From UBA4744 sp963723165 (GTDB taxonomy: Bacteria > Actinomycetota > Acidimicrobiia > Spongiisociales > UBA4744), in NCBI GenBank assembly GCA_963723165.1, contig CAVRPP010000016.1:1-37563 (forward strand): a stretch of 37,563 nucleotides of DNA. Direction: 5' to 3'. Numbering within the stretch: the first letter of the stretch is position 1; each line of letters opens with the position of its first letter. Below the pieces are notes generated by a model. That model worked only from the letters and a program-made list of their open reading frames with translations. It was not told where the DNA came from and did not search any database. Both the position numbers and the translations under genes were made by a program. Shown here one piece after another: positions 27,917-36,308 of this stretch.

Positions 27917-29425
27917 TCAGATAGCCGAAACCGGTCCCCACCCGGATTCCCAATCGCCGGCCATGTCGACATCGTGTCCCTTCTCTGCCAGAACTCGCAA
28001 CGCCGGTTCTCCGGCGGTGGCTTCCAGTCGGAGTTGCTGAGGCTGACGGTCGATGATCCAGCGAGGTCGGGCCTGCGACTCACCGGGGGTGAGACGGCTA
28101 TGCAGCAGATGGGCCGACATCTGCGCCAGGAGCTGAGGCTGGTACGAGCCGCCCCTGGTACCTAACAGCATCTCCAGCCTTCCATTCTTCGTCCACAAAG
28201 TAGGCGACAAGGTGTGGAGCGGCCTCTTGCCGGGAACCAGCGAGTTGGGGTGGCCGGGGTGCAGGTTGAATCCGGCTCCCCGATTGTGCAGGAAGAAGCC
28301 TGCACAATCGACGCCAATGCCTCCGCCGAATCCGGTGTAGTTGGACTGGATGAACGAAACTCCCATGCCGGATTCGTCGATCACACAGAGGTACGCCGTT
28401 CCCCCAGGGGGAGCCGAAGGCAATGGCCACTGGGCTACCGATCCCCGGTTGATCTGGCTCAGACGCTCTGACAACCGGCCGGGGTTGAGCAACTCGGCCG
28501 GCGGAAGGGGGGCGAAATCCGGATCGGCTACGAGATCGCCCAATTCCCAGGCCACAGCTCGATATGCCTCGATCAACAGGTGCGAGAAATCGGGATGATC
28601 GGGATCCGCAGGCGGGTCGAGGCGCTCGAACAACCATGCGGTCGCCAGCGTCAGATAACCCTGGGAGTTGGGCGGCACCGTCCACCCCGTCAATCCTAAA
28701 ACCTCGAGTCCGAGCGGCTCGACCCAGTCGCCCCACGTTTCCGCCAGATCGGCCAAGGTGATCCGTCCGCCGGTGGCCCTCGAAATCGCGTGGCCGGCTT
28801 CACCGTGATAGAAGGCATCGCGTCCGCCGGAAGCAACAGCCGCCAGGGTGGCCGCCAGCTCGGATCGGACTATCAGATCGCCGGGCAGGGGAGGTGTGCC
28901 GTTGGGGTACAGCGAGGCTGCGGCCGATTGCGGTGCCAGCTTGTCGTGCATCCGGTCCAGCGCACCGGCGAGTTCGGCCGATGCTGGGAAGCCCTCCGCA
29001 GCGATGCGGATGGCCGGCGCCAGAACCGCTTCCGAGGGCAGGCTGCCGAACCGTTCGGCCAGTGCCGACCAACCATCCACACAACCGGGCACCGTGACCG
29101 CCTCCGGGTGGTCGTAAGGAACGGTTTCATGCCCATCTGCCCGCAATGCGTCGGCGTCCGCCCCGGAGCCCGCTCGCCCGGATGCGTTGAGAACCACCGG
29201 CACGTCCTCGCCCGGTGTGTACACCAAGGCAAAAAGGTCTCCCCCGATCCCGCACGTCTCGGGAGCGACTACTCCCTGTACGGCGTTAGCGGCCAGAGCT
29301 GCATCGACTGCGTTGCCCCCCTGCCCCAGAATGTCGAACGCCGCCTGGGTGGACAAGAAGTGGGGAGTGACCGCGGCATCGCCGAAACCAGATTGCTCGC
29401 CGCCTGAACCCGGCGAAGCACTCAC
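27917..29425 (-). CDS. Gamma-glutamyltransferase family Ntn-hydrolase
   Basis: 502 aa from GTG 29425, which overlaps the upstream stop (GTGA). N-terminal STQAAFDILGQGGNAVDAAL and NAVQGVVAPETCGIGGDLFA are family blocks; the nucleophile Thr is in GGTAYLCVIDESG, where new chains begin after autocleavage. IQSNYTGFGGG and GKRPLHTLSPTL follow. The second Thr and His of the common TTH motif are Ala and Tyr here, seen in other cytosolic members. No signal peptide. The frame stops at 27917, but the next frame reads IEETGRRIAAADPWVPTARG and stops at 27846, a family-like C-terminus, so one indel near 27920 is likely. May hydrolyse gamma-glutamyl amides or act as an acylase. Confidence 0.88.
   Translation of the reverse strand: MSASPGSGGEQSGFGDAAVTPHFLSTQAAFDILGQGGNAVDAALAANAVQGVVAPETCGIGGDLFALVYTPGEDVPVVLNASGRAGSGADADALRADGHETVPYDHPEAVTVPGCVDGWSALAERFGSLPSEAVLAPAIRIAAEGFPASAELAGALDRMHDKLAPQSAAASLYPNGTPPLPGDLIVRSELAATLAAVASGGRDAFYHGEAGHAISRATGGRITLADLAETWGDWVEPLGLEVLGLTGWTVPPNSQGYLTLATAWLFERLDPPADPDHPDFSHLLIEAYRAVAWELGDLVADPDFAPLPPAELLNPGRLSERLSQINRGSVAQWPLPSAPPGGTAYLCVIDESGMGVSFIQSNYTGFGGGIGVDCAGFFLHNRGAGFNLHPGHPNSLVPGKRPLHTLSPTLWTKNGRLEMLLGTRGGSYQPQLLAQMSAHLLHSRLTPGESQARPRWIIDRQPQQLRLEATAGEPALRVLAEKGHDVDMAGDWESGWGPVSAI
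28281..28310. repeat. Perfect 12-bp inverted repeat inside the gamma-glutamyltransferase gene
   Basis: CGATTGTGCAGG, a six-base loop AAGAAG, then its exact complement CCTGCACAATCG. It lies inside the coding sequence, with no T-tract, so it is not a typical terminator. It encodes CAGFFLHN and neighbours, so constraint by protein alone could explain part of the symmetry. Confidence 0.7.
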
Positions 29426-30039
29426 CGGCGAAGCTGAGGGACCTGACGGTTGAGGGCGTCGAGCACGGCCCGGACGGCCGCCTGCGCCGGGTCTTGTCCG
29501 ACGATGGCCGAACCGACCATGAAGCGCTCCTCGCCGCCGCTCACCATGACGATCTGGGCAACGGCAACTTGGCGATTACCAACCATCGGGGTCTCGACGG
29601 CGGCCAGGGCCAGGGCGATGTCGTCGCCGATCGCCTGCTCCAGACCGTGCAGGGTGGCTTCGCCGACCAGGCGCAGCCGGGTTGCAGATGCACTCGGTCC
29701 GGTGGCCTCGCCGACGAACATCTCGTTCTGCCAGCCCAGTGTCACCGATACGTGCAGCTTGGTGCCCTCCGGGACTTCCTTGATCTCGATGATGGCTGCC
29801 CGTTCCCGGTGCCCGATTTCCTCGTTTTCAATCTGCACAACAGATATGACTCGACGGTCGATAGTGAGACCGAACGAGGCCATGGCCAGCGATTGCACGT
29901 CGCGAACCACCTGTTTGGCGGCTTTCCCCGGCGAGGCCAGGACGTGCACTTCACTGATAGTGCCGTTGTCGCCGACAACCCGGACTGCATCCACAGTTGG
30001 GAGCCGGCAGAGGGTCTCTTCCAATTCTCGTTGTTTCAC
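29422..30039 (-). CDS. Conserved hypothetical 205-aa two-domain protein
   Basis: 205 aa, first gene of the operon with the gamma-glutamyltransferase and phosphatase. Residues 1-70 (LEETLCRLPTVDAVRVV to IDRRVISVVQIE) look like a small alpha/beta domain. Residues 100-200 repeat a pattern GEATLHGLEQAI... and VGSAIVGQDPAQAAVRAVLDALN; the latter resembles allosteric domains of the LeuA_dimer type, but the match is weak. No signal peptide or membrane segment. I do not recognise an established function. It ends in TGA overlapping the GTG start of the next gene (GTGA), so the two are probably translated together. Confidence 0.8.
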   Translation of the reverse strand: MKQRELEETLCRLPTVDAVRVVGDNGTISEVHVLASPGKAAKQVVRDVQSLAMASFGLTIDRRVISVVQIENEEIGHRERAAIIEIKEVPEGTKLHVSVTLGWQNEMFVGEATGPSASATRLRLVGEATLHGLEQAIGDDIALALAAVETPMVGNRQVAVAQIVMVSGGEERFMVGSAIVGQDPAQAAVRAVLDALNRQVPQLRR

Positions 30040-30364
30040 GACGCCAGCGTAGCGCCGGCAGATGTGGCCCGTTCGCGTTTGAACCCTTGAGCAGCAGTCG
30101 ACCGGCTGCTAACTTGTCCACAGCCATCACTCAATGTGAGTGGTACGGGTCGGGAAGTGGTCGGCGGCGCTGTCGATCGGGCCCGGAGTCTGAGGTAGGG
30201 CAAGAGGCTGCCTCCGTAATACTGACAACTGAAGGTTTCCTCGACCACTCCGGTCGAGGAGGCGCACCGGGCTTGCTCGTCAACCCTGAGCGTTTACCCA
30301 GCGAAGCGGATCTTCGATCGGACATAGCGTCCCGTCGAAACTCAATAACCTGGAGGAACTCTCT
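30040..30364. other. 325-bp divergent intergenic region with leader
   Basis: Lies between the minus-strand operon and the HD-GYP operon. It must contain promoters for both. The right part holds a hairpin (30238-30260) and ends with GGAGG before a small peptide gene. No recognised riboswitch consensus and no confident -35/-10 pair. Confidence 0.5.
30238..30260 (+). promoter_or_regulatory. Leader hairpin upstream of the HD-GYP operon
   Basis: TCCTCGACC, loop ACTCC, then GGTCGAGGA: nine perfect base pairs. No T-run follows, so a simple intrinsic terminator is unlikely. Its position about 105 bp before the peptide gene suggests a structured leader, or a binding site with dyad symmetry for a regulator. 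Confidence 0.4.
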
Positions 30365-30454
30365 TTGAAGAGCAAGATCACGAAACTGATCGCTATTGCA
30401 AGCAGTCTGGCGGCGTTGATCGTCGCCGGAAGCGCAAGTATCAAGATTGGGTAG
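30365..30454 (+). CDS. Small 29-aa hydrophobic peptide upstream of the HD-GYP gene
   Basis: TTG start at 30365 preceded by GGAGG at 5-7 nt, stop TAG at 30452-30454. It encodes KSKITKLIAIASSLAALIVA followed by GSASIKIG: a positive N-terminus, one hydrophobic helix, and a short tail. It overlaps the in-frame TTG (30447) of the next gene. It could be a leader peptide coupling translation or a small membrane protein. It could also be a chance frame; the strong ribosome site argues otherwise. Confidence 0.5.
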   Translation: MKSKITKLIAIASSLAALIVAGSASIKIG

Positions 30455-31832
30455 CGACAAGCCCGGAGCGCCGGACTTCGGGAGGCGAGTGCAGTTGCAC
30501 GGGGCAAAACGACGAAAGATCCAGATCGCCACGCTGTACGCCTTCCTCGGCGCGACCATATTGGCTCTGCTCATCTGGCAGCAGACCTTTCCTTCCTTGA
30601 CATTGTGGTTTGCGTTCGCCGGCGCCTTTGCATTCTTCGATTGGCGCTCTGTTGAGGTCAACGACCGGATGCTCATGAGCCCCACGGTGATGGTGGCTTT
30701 GACCGCAGCCGTGGCCTTCGGACCGGGTACCGCTGCCGTAGGTGTCGCCTCGATGGCGGCCCTGGGGGCGTTCAGCGCTGATGACATCCGCCAGCGTCGC
30801 TGGTTTCAGCCGATCGCCAACTTCGGCCAATTGGTTGTCGCCGCAGGGATTTCCGTGTACATCCTCGAGTGGTTCTTGGAGCGGGCGCTGGTTGCCGGAA
30901 GCGATACGTTCTGGTTGTGGATTGCCGGCGGCAGCGCAGTGGCCGCCACCGTCTACGGGCTCATCAACTACACATTTGTGACGTTTGCCGTCCGGACAGT
31001 TTTCGAGAAGCGGGACATGCGGCCCTGGTCAAACCTCGGCCAGCTGCTGCCTTCCTACCTCTTGATGGGGTTCGTCGGGGGGTTGCTCGGTGCCACGTAC
31101 ACCATCTTGCCCGTCGTCCTGCCGCTGGTGTTCGTGATGTTCATGGTGGGCTACCTTTCCTTCGCATCGTACGGCCAGCTCCGGGAAGCACATGAAGCGA
31201 CCCTGCGGGGATTCATCAAAGCACTCGAAGCCAAAGACCTCTACACCCGGGGACACACGGAGCGAGTGGCCTACTTCGCCCAGCTGGTCGGAGAAGAAAT
31301 GGGCTTCAACGGGACCCGGCTCGAGCGTTTGCGGTGGGCGGCGTTGATCCATGATGTCGGCAAGCTGGCCGTGCCGCGTGACTTGATTCGCAAGAAGGGC
31401 AAGCTCACCGAAAGCGAATACGAGGAGTTACAGGTTCACGCGCATGTAGTCGAGGAGATCCTGGCAGAGGTCGAGTTCTTGCGTCCGATGGTTGAGATTG
31501 CCTCCAGCCACCATTCCCATTACGACGGCGGCGGGTACGGCGGCGTCGGGCACACCCACGGTGAACGGCCTTCGCCTGAAGCCTGTATCCTGGCGGTGGC
31601 CGATGCGTTCGACGCGATGACCAGCACCCGCTCCTACCGGATGGCGCTGAGCCAAGACTATGCCTTTTCAGAGTTACGGCGCAATGCAGGGTCGCAGTTC
31701 GCCCCGGAAGTTGTCGAGGCTCTGGCTCGAGCGCTGAGCCGTTCGACGGAGCGTTATGGGTCACCCCACCTGGCCAGCGAGGAAGAAGCTCGCCGACTGG
31801 CGGAAGGGGCGCCGGTGAGCAGCAATGGGTGA
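30447..31832 (+). CDS. Membrane HD-GYP-type phosphodiesterase (GYG variant)
   Basis: About 445-461 aa. Possible starts are TTG 30447 (overlapping the peptide gene), GTG 30489 and TTG 30495; GGGAGG at 30480-30485 fits the last best, so the exact start is uncertain. About seven transmembrane helices come first (IATLYAFLGATILALLIW onwards), then an HD-GYP domain from about residue 255: RGHTERV, AALIHDVGKLAVPRD (HD), VHAHVV, SSHHSHYDGGGYG, and ADAFDAM. The metal-ligand pattern is complete, but GYP reads GYG. Expected activity is c-di-GMP hydrolysis to pGpG or GMP. It overlaps the next gene by 8 bp. Confidence 0.9.
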   Translation: MGSDKPGAPDFGRRVQLHGAKRRKIQIATLYAFLGATILALLIWQQTFPSLTLWFAFAGAFAFFDWRSVEVNDRMLMSPTVMVALTAAVAFGPGTAAVGVASMAALGAFSADDIRQRRWFQPIANFGQLVVAAGISVYILEWFLERALVAGSDTFWLWIAGGSAVAATVYGLINYTFVTFAVRTVFEKRDMRPWSNLGQLLPSYLLMGFVGGLLGATYTILPVVLPLVFVMFMVGYLSFASYGQLREAHEATLRGFIKALEAKDLYTRGHTERVAYFAQLVGEEMGFNGTRLERLRWAALIHDVGKLAVPRDLIRKKGKLTESEYEELQVHAHVVEEILAEVEFLRPMVEIASSHHSHYDGGGYGGVGHTHGERPSPEACILAVADAFDAMTSTRSYRMALSQDYAFSELRRNAGSQFAPEVVEALARALSRSTERYGSPHLASEEEARRLAEGAPVSSNG

Positions 31833-33087
31833 TCCTCGCATTGCGGTTAAGTCGCCTCTGATTCCGGTCGTGTGGGCGCTCGGATCGGCGACTCTTGCTT
31901 ATCTGCTCATGGGTGAGACCGAGATATCGGTGCTGGAAGTCGGGATATGGGCCATTCTCCTGGCCGAAGCTTCGTTGGTTTCTCTCCCGGCCAGCAGCGG
32001 TAATCGTCTGTCGCTGGCCATCGCTGTTTCGGCTGCTCTTCCGTTTGTCCTGATTTCGGAAGGCGCTGTGGATCTGGCCGCCGCCGGGGCCGCCTCGGCG
32101 ATGGGCCTGCTGGGCACGTGGATGTTCCGCACGCTGCGCAGCGATCCGGCCGAGGAGGTCATGGCGGCTGTGCTCCGTCACGGCTTCGGGGTTGCTGCGT
32201 ATCTCGTGGTCTTCGCCGGAACCGTGTCCCTGGCCGAGATCATCCCCGGTCTGGCCGGGACCGACTGGGTCCGGCTCGTGGCATTTTCGGTGGCGGCGGC
32301 GCTGTGGTTTCTGATCGAAACCTCGTTGTGGGCGTCGATGGTCTTCGGACGGAATCGATTGTCGCGTCGCTATCTGTGGCTGCTGGCCGTGAAGGACTGG
32401 GCAGTTGTGCTCAGCCTGCTCACAGCCGGAGCGTTGTTTGGTTTCGCCTGGGGCAAACCGGGAGACCCGGCTCGACTCGGGTTCTGGGCAGTCGTCATCG
32501 CCGGTATCCCCTACGGATTCGCTCACCTGGCGTTCTACCGGTCCCAGGAGTCGCGCCGCACCTACGGGCAGACGATTCGCGCTCTGTCGAGGATTCCTGA
32601 GGTGGCCGGCCTCTCGCCAAAGGGCCACAGTGACCGCACCTCGGGGATGGCGATCGAGGTCGGGCAGGATCTCGGCATGACGCCCGACGAGGTCACCGAT
32701 TTGCAGTACTCGGCTTTGATGCACGACATCGGTCGGATCACCCTCAACGAACCCAGCATCCTCAAGATGGGCTTCACGGATGAGGACATTGCCCGATGGG
32801 GAGCCGAGATCGTCGCCGAGGCCCCATACCTGTCGCATGTCGCCACGCTGGTGCGTCAGCAACACCAGCCGTACCGGCGTCCGGGCGAGGAGCGCGATCT
32901 CGAGTTACCGATGGCATCGAAGATCATCAAGGCGACCAGTGCCTACGACCATGCGACGATGGAGCTGGGATTCTCTCCGCTGGAGGCCCTGGAAGTGCTG
33001 CATCGAGGCGCAGCGTATGACTTCGACCCCGACGTTGTGCAGGCCGTGCGCCGGGTGCTCGAGCGTCGTGGAGTCGTCCCCGCCTGA
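31825..33087 (+). CDS. Membrane HD-domain protein, degenerate HD-GYP partner
   Basis: 420 aa; ATG 31825 lies inside the end of the upstream gene (ATGGGTGA). About eight hydrophobic segments, then an HD domain from about residue 265: KGHSDRT, SALMHDIGRITL (HD kept). The third ligand His of the HD-GYP pattern is replaced (ARWGAEIV), the HH pair reads QH, GYP is absent, and the ADxFDA block is TSAYDH. It is probably not a normal phosphodiesterase; it may bind nucleotide or pair with the upstream protein. It has the same membrane-plus-HD layout as its neighbour. It ends 3 bp before the convergent DUF5317 gene. Confidence 0.87.
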   Translation: MGDPRIAVKSPLIPVVWALGSATLAYLLMGETEISVLEVGIWAILLAEASLVSLPASSGNRLSLAIAVSAALPFVLISEGAVDLAAAGAASAMGLLGTWMFRTLRSDPAEEVMAAVLRHGFGVAAYLVVFAGTVSLAEIIPGLAGTDWVRLVAFSVAAALWFLIETSLWASMVFGRNRLSRRYLWLLAVKDWAVVLSLLTAGALFGFAWGKPGDPARLGFWAVVIAGIPYGFAHLAFYRSQESRRTYGQTIRALSRIPEVAGLSPKGHSDRTSGMAIEVGQDLGMTPDEVTDLQYSALMHDIGRITLNEPSILKMGFTDEDIARWGAEIVAEAPYLSHVATLVRQQHQPYRRPGEERDLELPMASKIIKATSAYDHATMELGFSPLEALEVLHRGAAYDFDPDVVQAVRRVLERRGVVPA

Positions 33088-33090
33088 AGG

Positions 33091-33681
33091 TCACCGGGCG
33101 CTGGCAGACCCGCCTTCCGTCCGCTGCCCGTGCTTGAACCACCGGATGGGCTGGCGGAGTTCGTCTTCGAGGAAGGCCCCCAGGCCAACGGCCAGCAAGA
33201 CGTCGCCCAACGAGATCACCTGACCTCCGCCGAACAACCTGACCGGGATCACGTCCGCCAGGAAGCTGAGCAAGGTGGTTCCGTCGAGTGCCACGTGTTT
33301 GAAGCCGTACACCACCCGGACGCCCTCCTCGTAGCCGGCGGCGGCCAGGGCCGCTTCAGCCAGCACCGGCATACCGCCGTTGGCCGCGATGACAGAGAAG
33401 TTCATGAGGATCCCCAGGCCGGCCAACCACATCCCTTTCCGCTCCCGGTTCAGGATGACCAGCAGCAGCAGGGGTAGGTACGAGCTGAGAACCAGTGCAA
33501 CACCGACGCCTGCCGTCCAGGCGGCGTCGTTGGGCAGCAGATTCGGAGTGACCTGGATTCCAAATCCGAGCGGGAGCAACCACCACATTCGCAAGCGAAT
33601 GTCGGCGAGATTGACGAGACGACCGCCCCGGAGCAGGGCGATGGTCGTCGCAACGAAGAGAACGAGAGCCAGCCAGAGCAC
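33091..33681 (-). CDS. DUF5317 family membrane protein
   Basis: About 196 aa from GTG 33681. The open frame goes further upstream, but that part overlaps the divergent gene and is not membrane-like. About five hydrophobic segments; the family blocks are LVNLADIRLRMWWLLP, NFSVIAANGGMPVLAEAAL and FGGGQVISLGDVLLAVG. Function unknown in the family. Convergent with the HD gene. Confidence 0.82.
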   Translation of the reverse strand: MLWLALVLFVATTIALLRGGRLVNLADIRLRMWWLLPLGFGIQVTPNLLPNDAAWTAGVGVALVLSSYLPLLLLVILNRERKGMWLAGLGILMNFSVIAANGGMPVLAEAALAAAGYEEGVRVVYGFKHVALDGTTLLSFLADVIPVRLFGGGQVISLGDVLLAVGLGAFLEDELRQPIRWFKHGQRTEGGSASAR

Positions 33682-33742
33682 AAGCCGAACGGTACCAGCA
33701 GCCTTGAATCTGCGAGTAGGTTTGGCGCCGGAAAGGCGGAAA

Positions 33743-34508
33743 ATGCTGCGATACGAGGTTGAGTCACCGCGGGCAACCCTGACAATCGATGATCCAGAGC
33801 GTCGCAACCCACTCTCCAACACGACTATGAGCGAAATGAAGGACGCCATCGATCGGGCAGCCGCAGATGCCGGGGTTCGTGTCATTGTGATCACGGGAGC
33901 CGGCAATCACGCTTTCTCGGCCGGGGGGGATCTGGCCGGCGATTTCATCGAGAACCCGATCGAACTCCACACGGCGCGGGGCGCTGGCCTCGATGTTCCG
34001 GAGCATGCGGGCCGCCGGGAAGCCCATCGTGGCCCGGGTGAACGGACACGCGTTGGCCGGCGGGTTCGGCCTGGCGGCGGCCGCCGACATTGTCATCGCG
34101 GTCGACGGAGCGCGATTCGGTTTGCCGGAGATCAATGTTGGCCTCTGGCCGATGATGATCACGGCCGTTCTGCAAAGGTGCACTCCCCACAAGGCGCTGC
34201 TCGAGCTGATGATGACGGGAAGGTTGATCGGCGCCTCTGAAGCTCAAAGTTTGGGAGTCGTTTCCCGCGTGGTTCCGGGGGAAGCGCTCGATAGCGTGGT
34301 CGATGAGACCGTGGTGGCGCTGGCCGCCAAGAGCCCGGTCGTGCTCCGGCTGGGGAGGGATGCTTTCTACGCGGTCCAGGACATGAATTTCGACGCTTCC
34401 CTTGATCTGCTGCAGGCGGCACTGACGAGCGTAGCGATGACCCATGATGCGGCCGAAGGGGTAGCGGCCTTCCTCGAGAAGCGCGATCCCAAGTGGACTG
34501 GAACGTAG
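33743..34508 (+). CDS. Enoyl-CoA hydratase/isomerase family protein (one frameshift)
   Basis: About 255 aa from ATG 33743. Crotonase fold: VIVITGAGNHAFSAGGDLAG is the oxyanion-hole block, then ARVNGHALAGGFGLAAAADI, and GLPEINVGLWP with the catalytic-type Glu. The frame changes near 33980 at GCGGGGCGC, a homopolymer, and total length is one base too long. Downstream SLGVVSRVVPGEALD is the usual family block. Could hydrate enoyl-CoA or act in another crotonase reaction. Divergent from the DUF5317 gene with 61 bp between starts. Confidence 0.88.
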
Positions 34509-34640
34509 GTCGGCCTTCCGTGATCGGCGGGGATTCGGGTTCAGCTCCCGGCAAACCGACCTGCCGGGATCCGACAACCTCATCAGTTTGGCCGGGCGAA
34601 GGCCGATAATGATGATGGCCCCTTGCAATTGGTGGGATGA

Positions 34641-35363
34641 ATGACTCGTGCGCTGAAGGTTTCTGGCTGGATCATGATCGGACTTGGCGTCCTGATTCTG
34701 GCTTTCCTGGGATATCAGCTGGTCGGTACCAACTTCCTCACCGCCCGGTCGCAAAACCTGGCCCAGCAGACTGTTGGCGATCACTTCGTTGCTGCCCAGG
34801 ATGAGATCGAGGTCGTCGACACTCTGCCTCCTCCTCAAATAGAGCCGGACACGCCAAACCCTCCGCCGGTGGACGAAACCCCCGTTGTCCATTACGGCGA
34901 GCCCACGCCCGAGGAGGGTTCCGCCTTCGGGGTGATGACGATTCCGAAGATCGATGCCGAGCACGTCCTCTTTGAGGGAGTCGATCGGTCGACGCTGAAG
35001 AAAGGTCCGGGCCATATGCCATGGACGCCTCTCCCGGGGCAGCCCGGCAACGCCGTCGTGAGCGGGCATCGGACAACCTACGGTGCTCCCTTCTTCGATC
35101 TCGACCAACTGGTGTCGGGCGATGAGATCACCATCGAAACCGCGCTCGGTGTCCACATCTACGTGGTGCGGGACGCGTTTGTTGTCGCACCGACAGCCGT
35201 TGAAGTGACCGATCCAAAGCGAGGAGCGTGGCTGACGCTCACAACGTGCAACCCCAAATTCTCGGCACGGGAACGCTTGATCATCTCGGCGGAACTCGTT
35301 GATGGTCCGAATTTCGCCTATGCAATGGCAGGAAAAGAATTCGTGCCTGCCGAGGCTTCCTGA
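34641..35363 (+). CDS. Sortase, class E-like
   Basis: 240 aa. N-terminal anchor (VSGWIMIGLGVLILAFLGYQ), a Pro-rich spacer (about 60-95), then the sortase barrel: MTIPKIDAEHVLFEGVD, GNAVVSGHRTTYGAPF (catalytic His) and LTLTTCNPKFSARERLII (catalytic Cys and Arg). This matches actinobacterial class E sortases. It joins sorting-motif proteins to the wall or pilus; no LPxTG-type substrate is seen in the window. The stop overlaps the start of a 51-aa membrane protein (TGATG). Confidence 0.92.
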   Translation: MTRALKVSGWIMIGLGVLILAFLGYQLVGTNFLTARSQNLAQQTVGDHFVAAQDEIEVVDTLPPPQIEPDTPNPPPVDETPVVHYGEPTPEEGSAFGVMTIPKIDAEHVLFEGVDRSTLKKGPGHMPWTPLPGQPGNAVVSGHRTTYGAPFFDLDQLVSGDEITIETALGVHIYVVRDAFVVAPTAVEVTDPKRGAWLTLTTCNPKFSARERLIISAELVDGPNFAYAMAGKEFVPAEAS

Positions 35364-35518
35364 TGCGTAGGTTGTTCGAGAGACTGCCCGGTCCGCTCCT
35401 GGTGCGTCTGGTGATCGTTGTGGCGGCGGCGGTAGCACTGCTGGTCGCCTTGTTTTTTCTGTTCGAGTGGGCCGGCGATCTGCTCGACTCGGGGGGCGTG
35501 GTTGGACCGGCCCAATAG
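35363..35518 (+). CDS. 51-aa single-pass membrane protein coupled to the sortase
   Basis: ATG 35363 overlaps the sortase stop codon by one base (TGATG), and TAG ends at 35518. It encodes a basic N-terminus (RRLFERLPGPLLVRL), a helix VIVVAAAVALLVALFFLF, and an acidic tail EWAGDLLDSGG. Family unknown; similar short proteins often follow class E sortases in actinobacteria, which is an impression rather than a checked fact. Its function may be to assist the sortase. Confidence 0.65.
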   Translation: MRRLFERLPGPLLVRLVIVVAAAVALLVALFFLFEWAGDLLDSGGVVGPAQ

Positions 35519-35666
35519 CGGCACCGAGGAGAGGCCGAGGGGCGGTGTGAAGGCGGACGATTCCCGCACGAAACCGGGAAATCTGCTGCCGGGGAGGGCA
35601 GCGTATGCCCCTCGACCTTCCTCTTCCATTTCAACGTGCCGGGCGTGTGGCGGGTTCCCGGGCGCT

Positions 35667-36209
35667 TCAGAGTTTGTCGGCGAGGGTTTGCTCTAATAGA
35701 TCCGAGGTCATGATCCCCTGAACCTTGTGGACGATCCGTCCCTTGCCATCGATGATCCAGGTCGTGGGGAGCGCAACGAACGGAAGCGTCAGATGTGCCT
35801 GGCCGGTTGGGTCAAATCCCAGCAGGTAGGAAACTCCGATTTCGGCAGCGAAAGCGCGAGCGTTCGATTCCACGTCGTCGACTGCAACACCGATGAATTT
35901 GACTTCCGGATGGGCTTGAGCGACAAGATCGAAGTCGGGCATCTCCGCCCGGCAGGGCGGACACCATGAGGCCCAGAAATTGAGCACCACCGGGCGGCCA
36001 TCTCCGGCAAAATGATCGGCAAGCGAGAAGGTTGTACCGTCGAAGACCTCGAATGTGAAATCGGAAACCACGTCTTGTTCGACTCCGTTGGTTCCGTCTT
36101 CACCTTGGGCCGCAAGGATCAACCCGACCGTCACCACGGCGATCACCGCGAGGGTGAGCAAGCCGGGCCTCGATCGAAGTGGACCGGGTGACGCTTGTTG
36201 GTCGGTCAT
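35667..36209 (-). CDS. TlpA/ResA-like membrane-anchored thioredoxin
   Basis: 180 aa from ATG 36209. N-terminal anchor (PGLLTLAVIAVVTVGLILAA), then a thioredoxin-like domain with VVLNFWASWCPPCRAEMPDF (WCPPC) and VALPTTWIIDGKGRIV, containing the cis-Pro loop LPTT. Acts outside the membrane in disulfide reduction, commonly for cytochrome c or metal-site maturation. Divergent from the molybdopterin oxidoreductase gene with 99 bp between starts. Confidence 0.9.
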   Translation of the reverse strand: MTDQQASPGPLRSRPGLLTLAVIAVVTVGLILAAQGEDGTNGVEQDVVSDFTFEVFDGTTFSLADHFAGDGRPVVLNFWASWCPPCRAEMPDFDLVAQAHPEVKFIGVAVDDVESNARAFAAEIGVSYLLGFDPTGQAHLTLPFVALPTTWIIDGKGRIVHKVQGIMTSDLLEQTLADKL

Positions 36210-36308
36210 GGCTGAAAATGATAGAGCGGTTCGGGTACCAGCCGCACCGGACGGCTGGTATGTACGCGGAGCGGATATTGTTTGTTCGACGACGACGATT
36301 GACTGCTC

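Noticed and set aside
30190..30364. c-di-GMP riboswitch upstream of the HD-GYP operon
   Set aside because: The expected GEMM core segments could not be matched; only a simple hairpin is supported.
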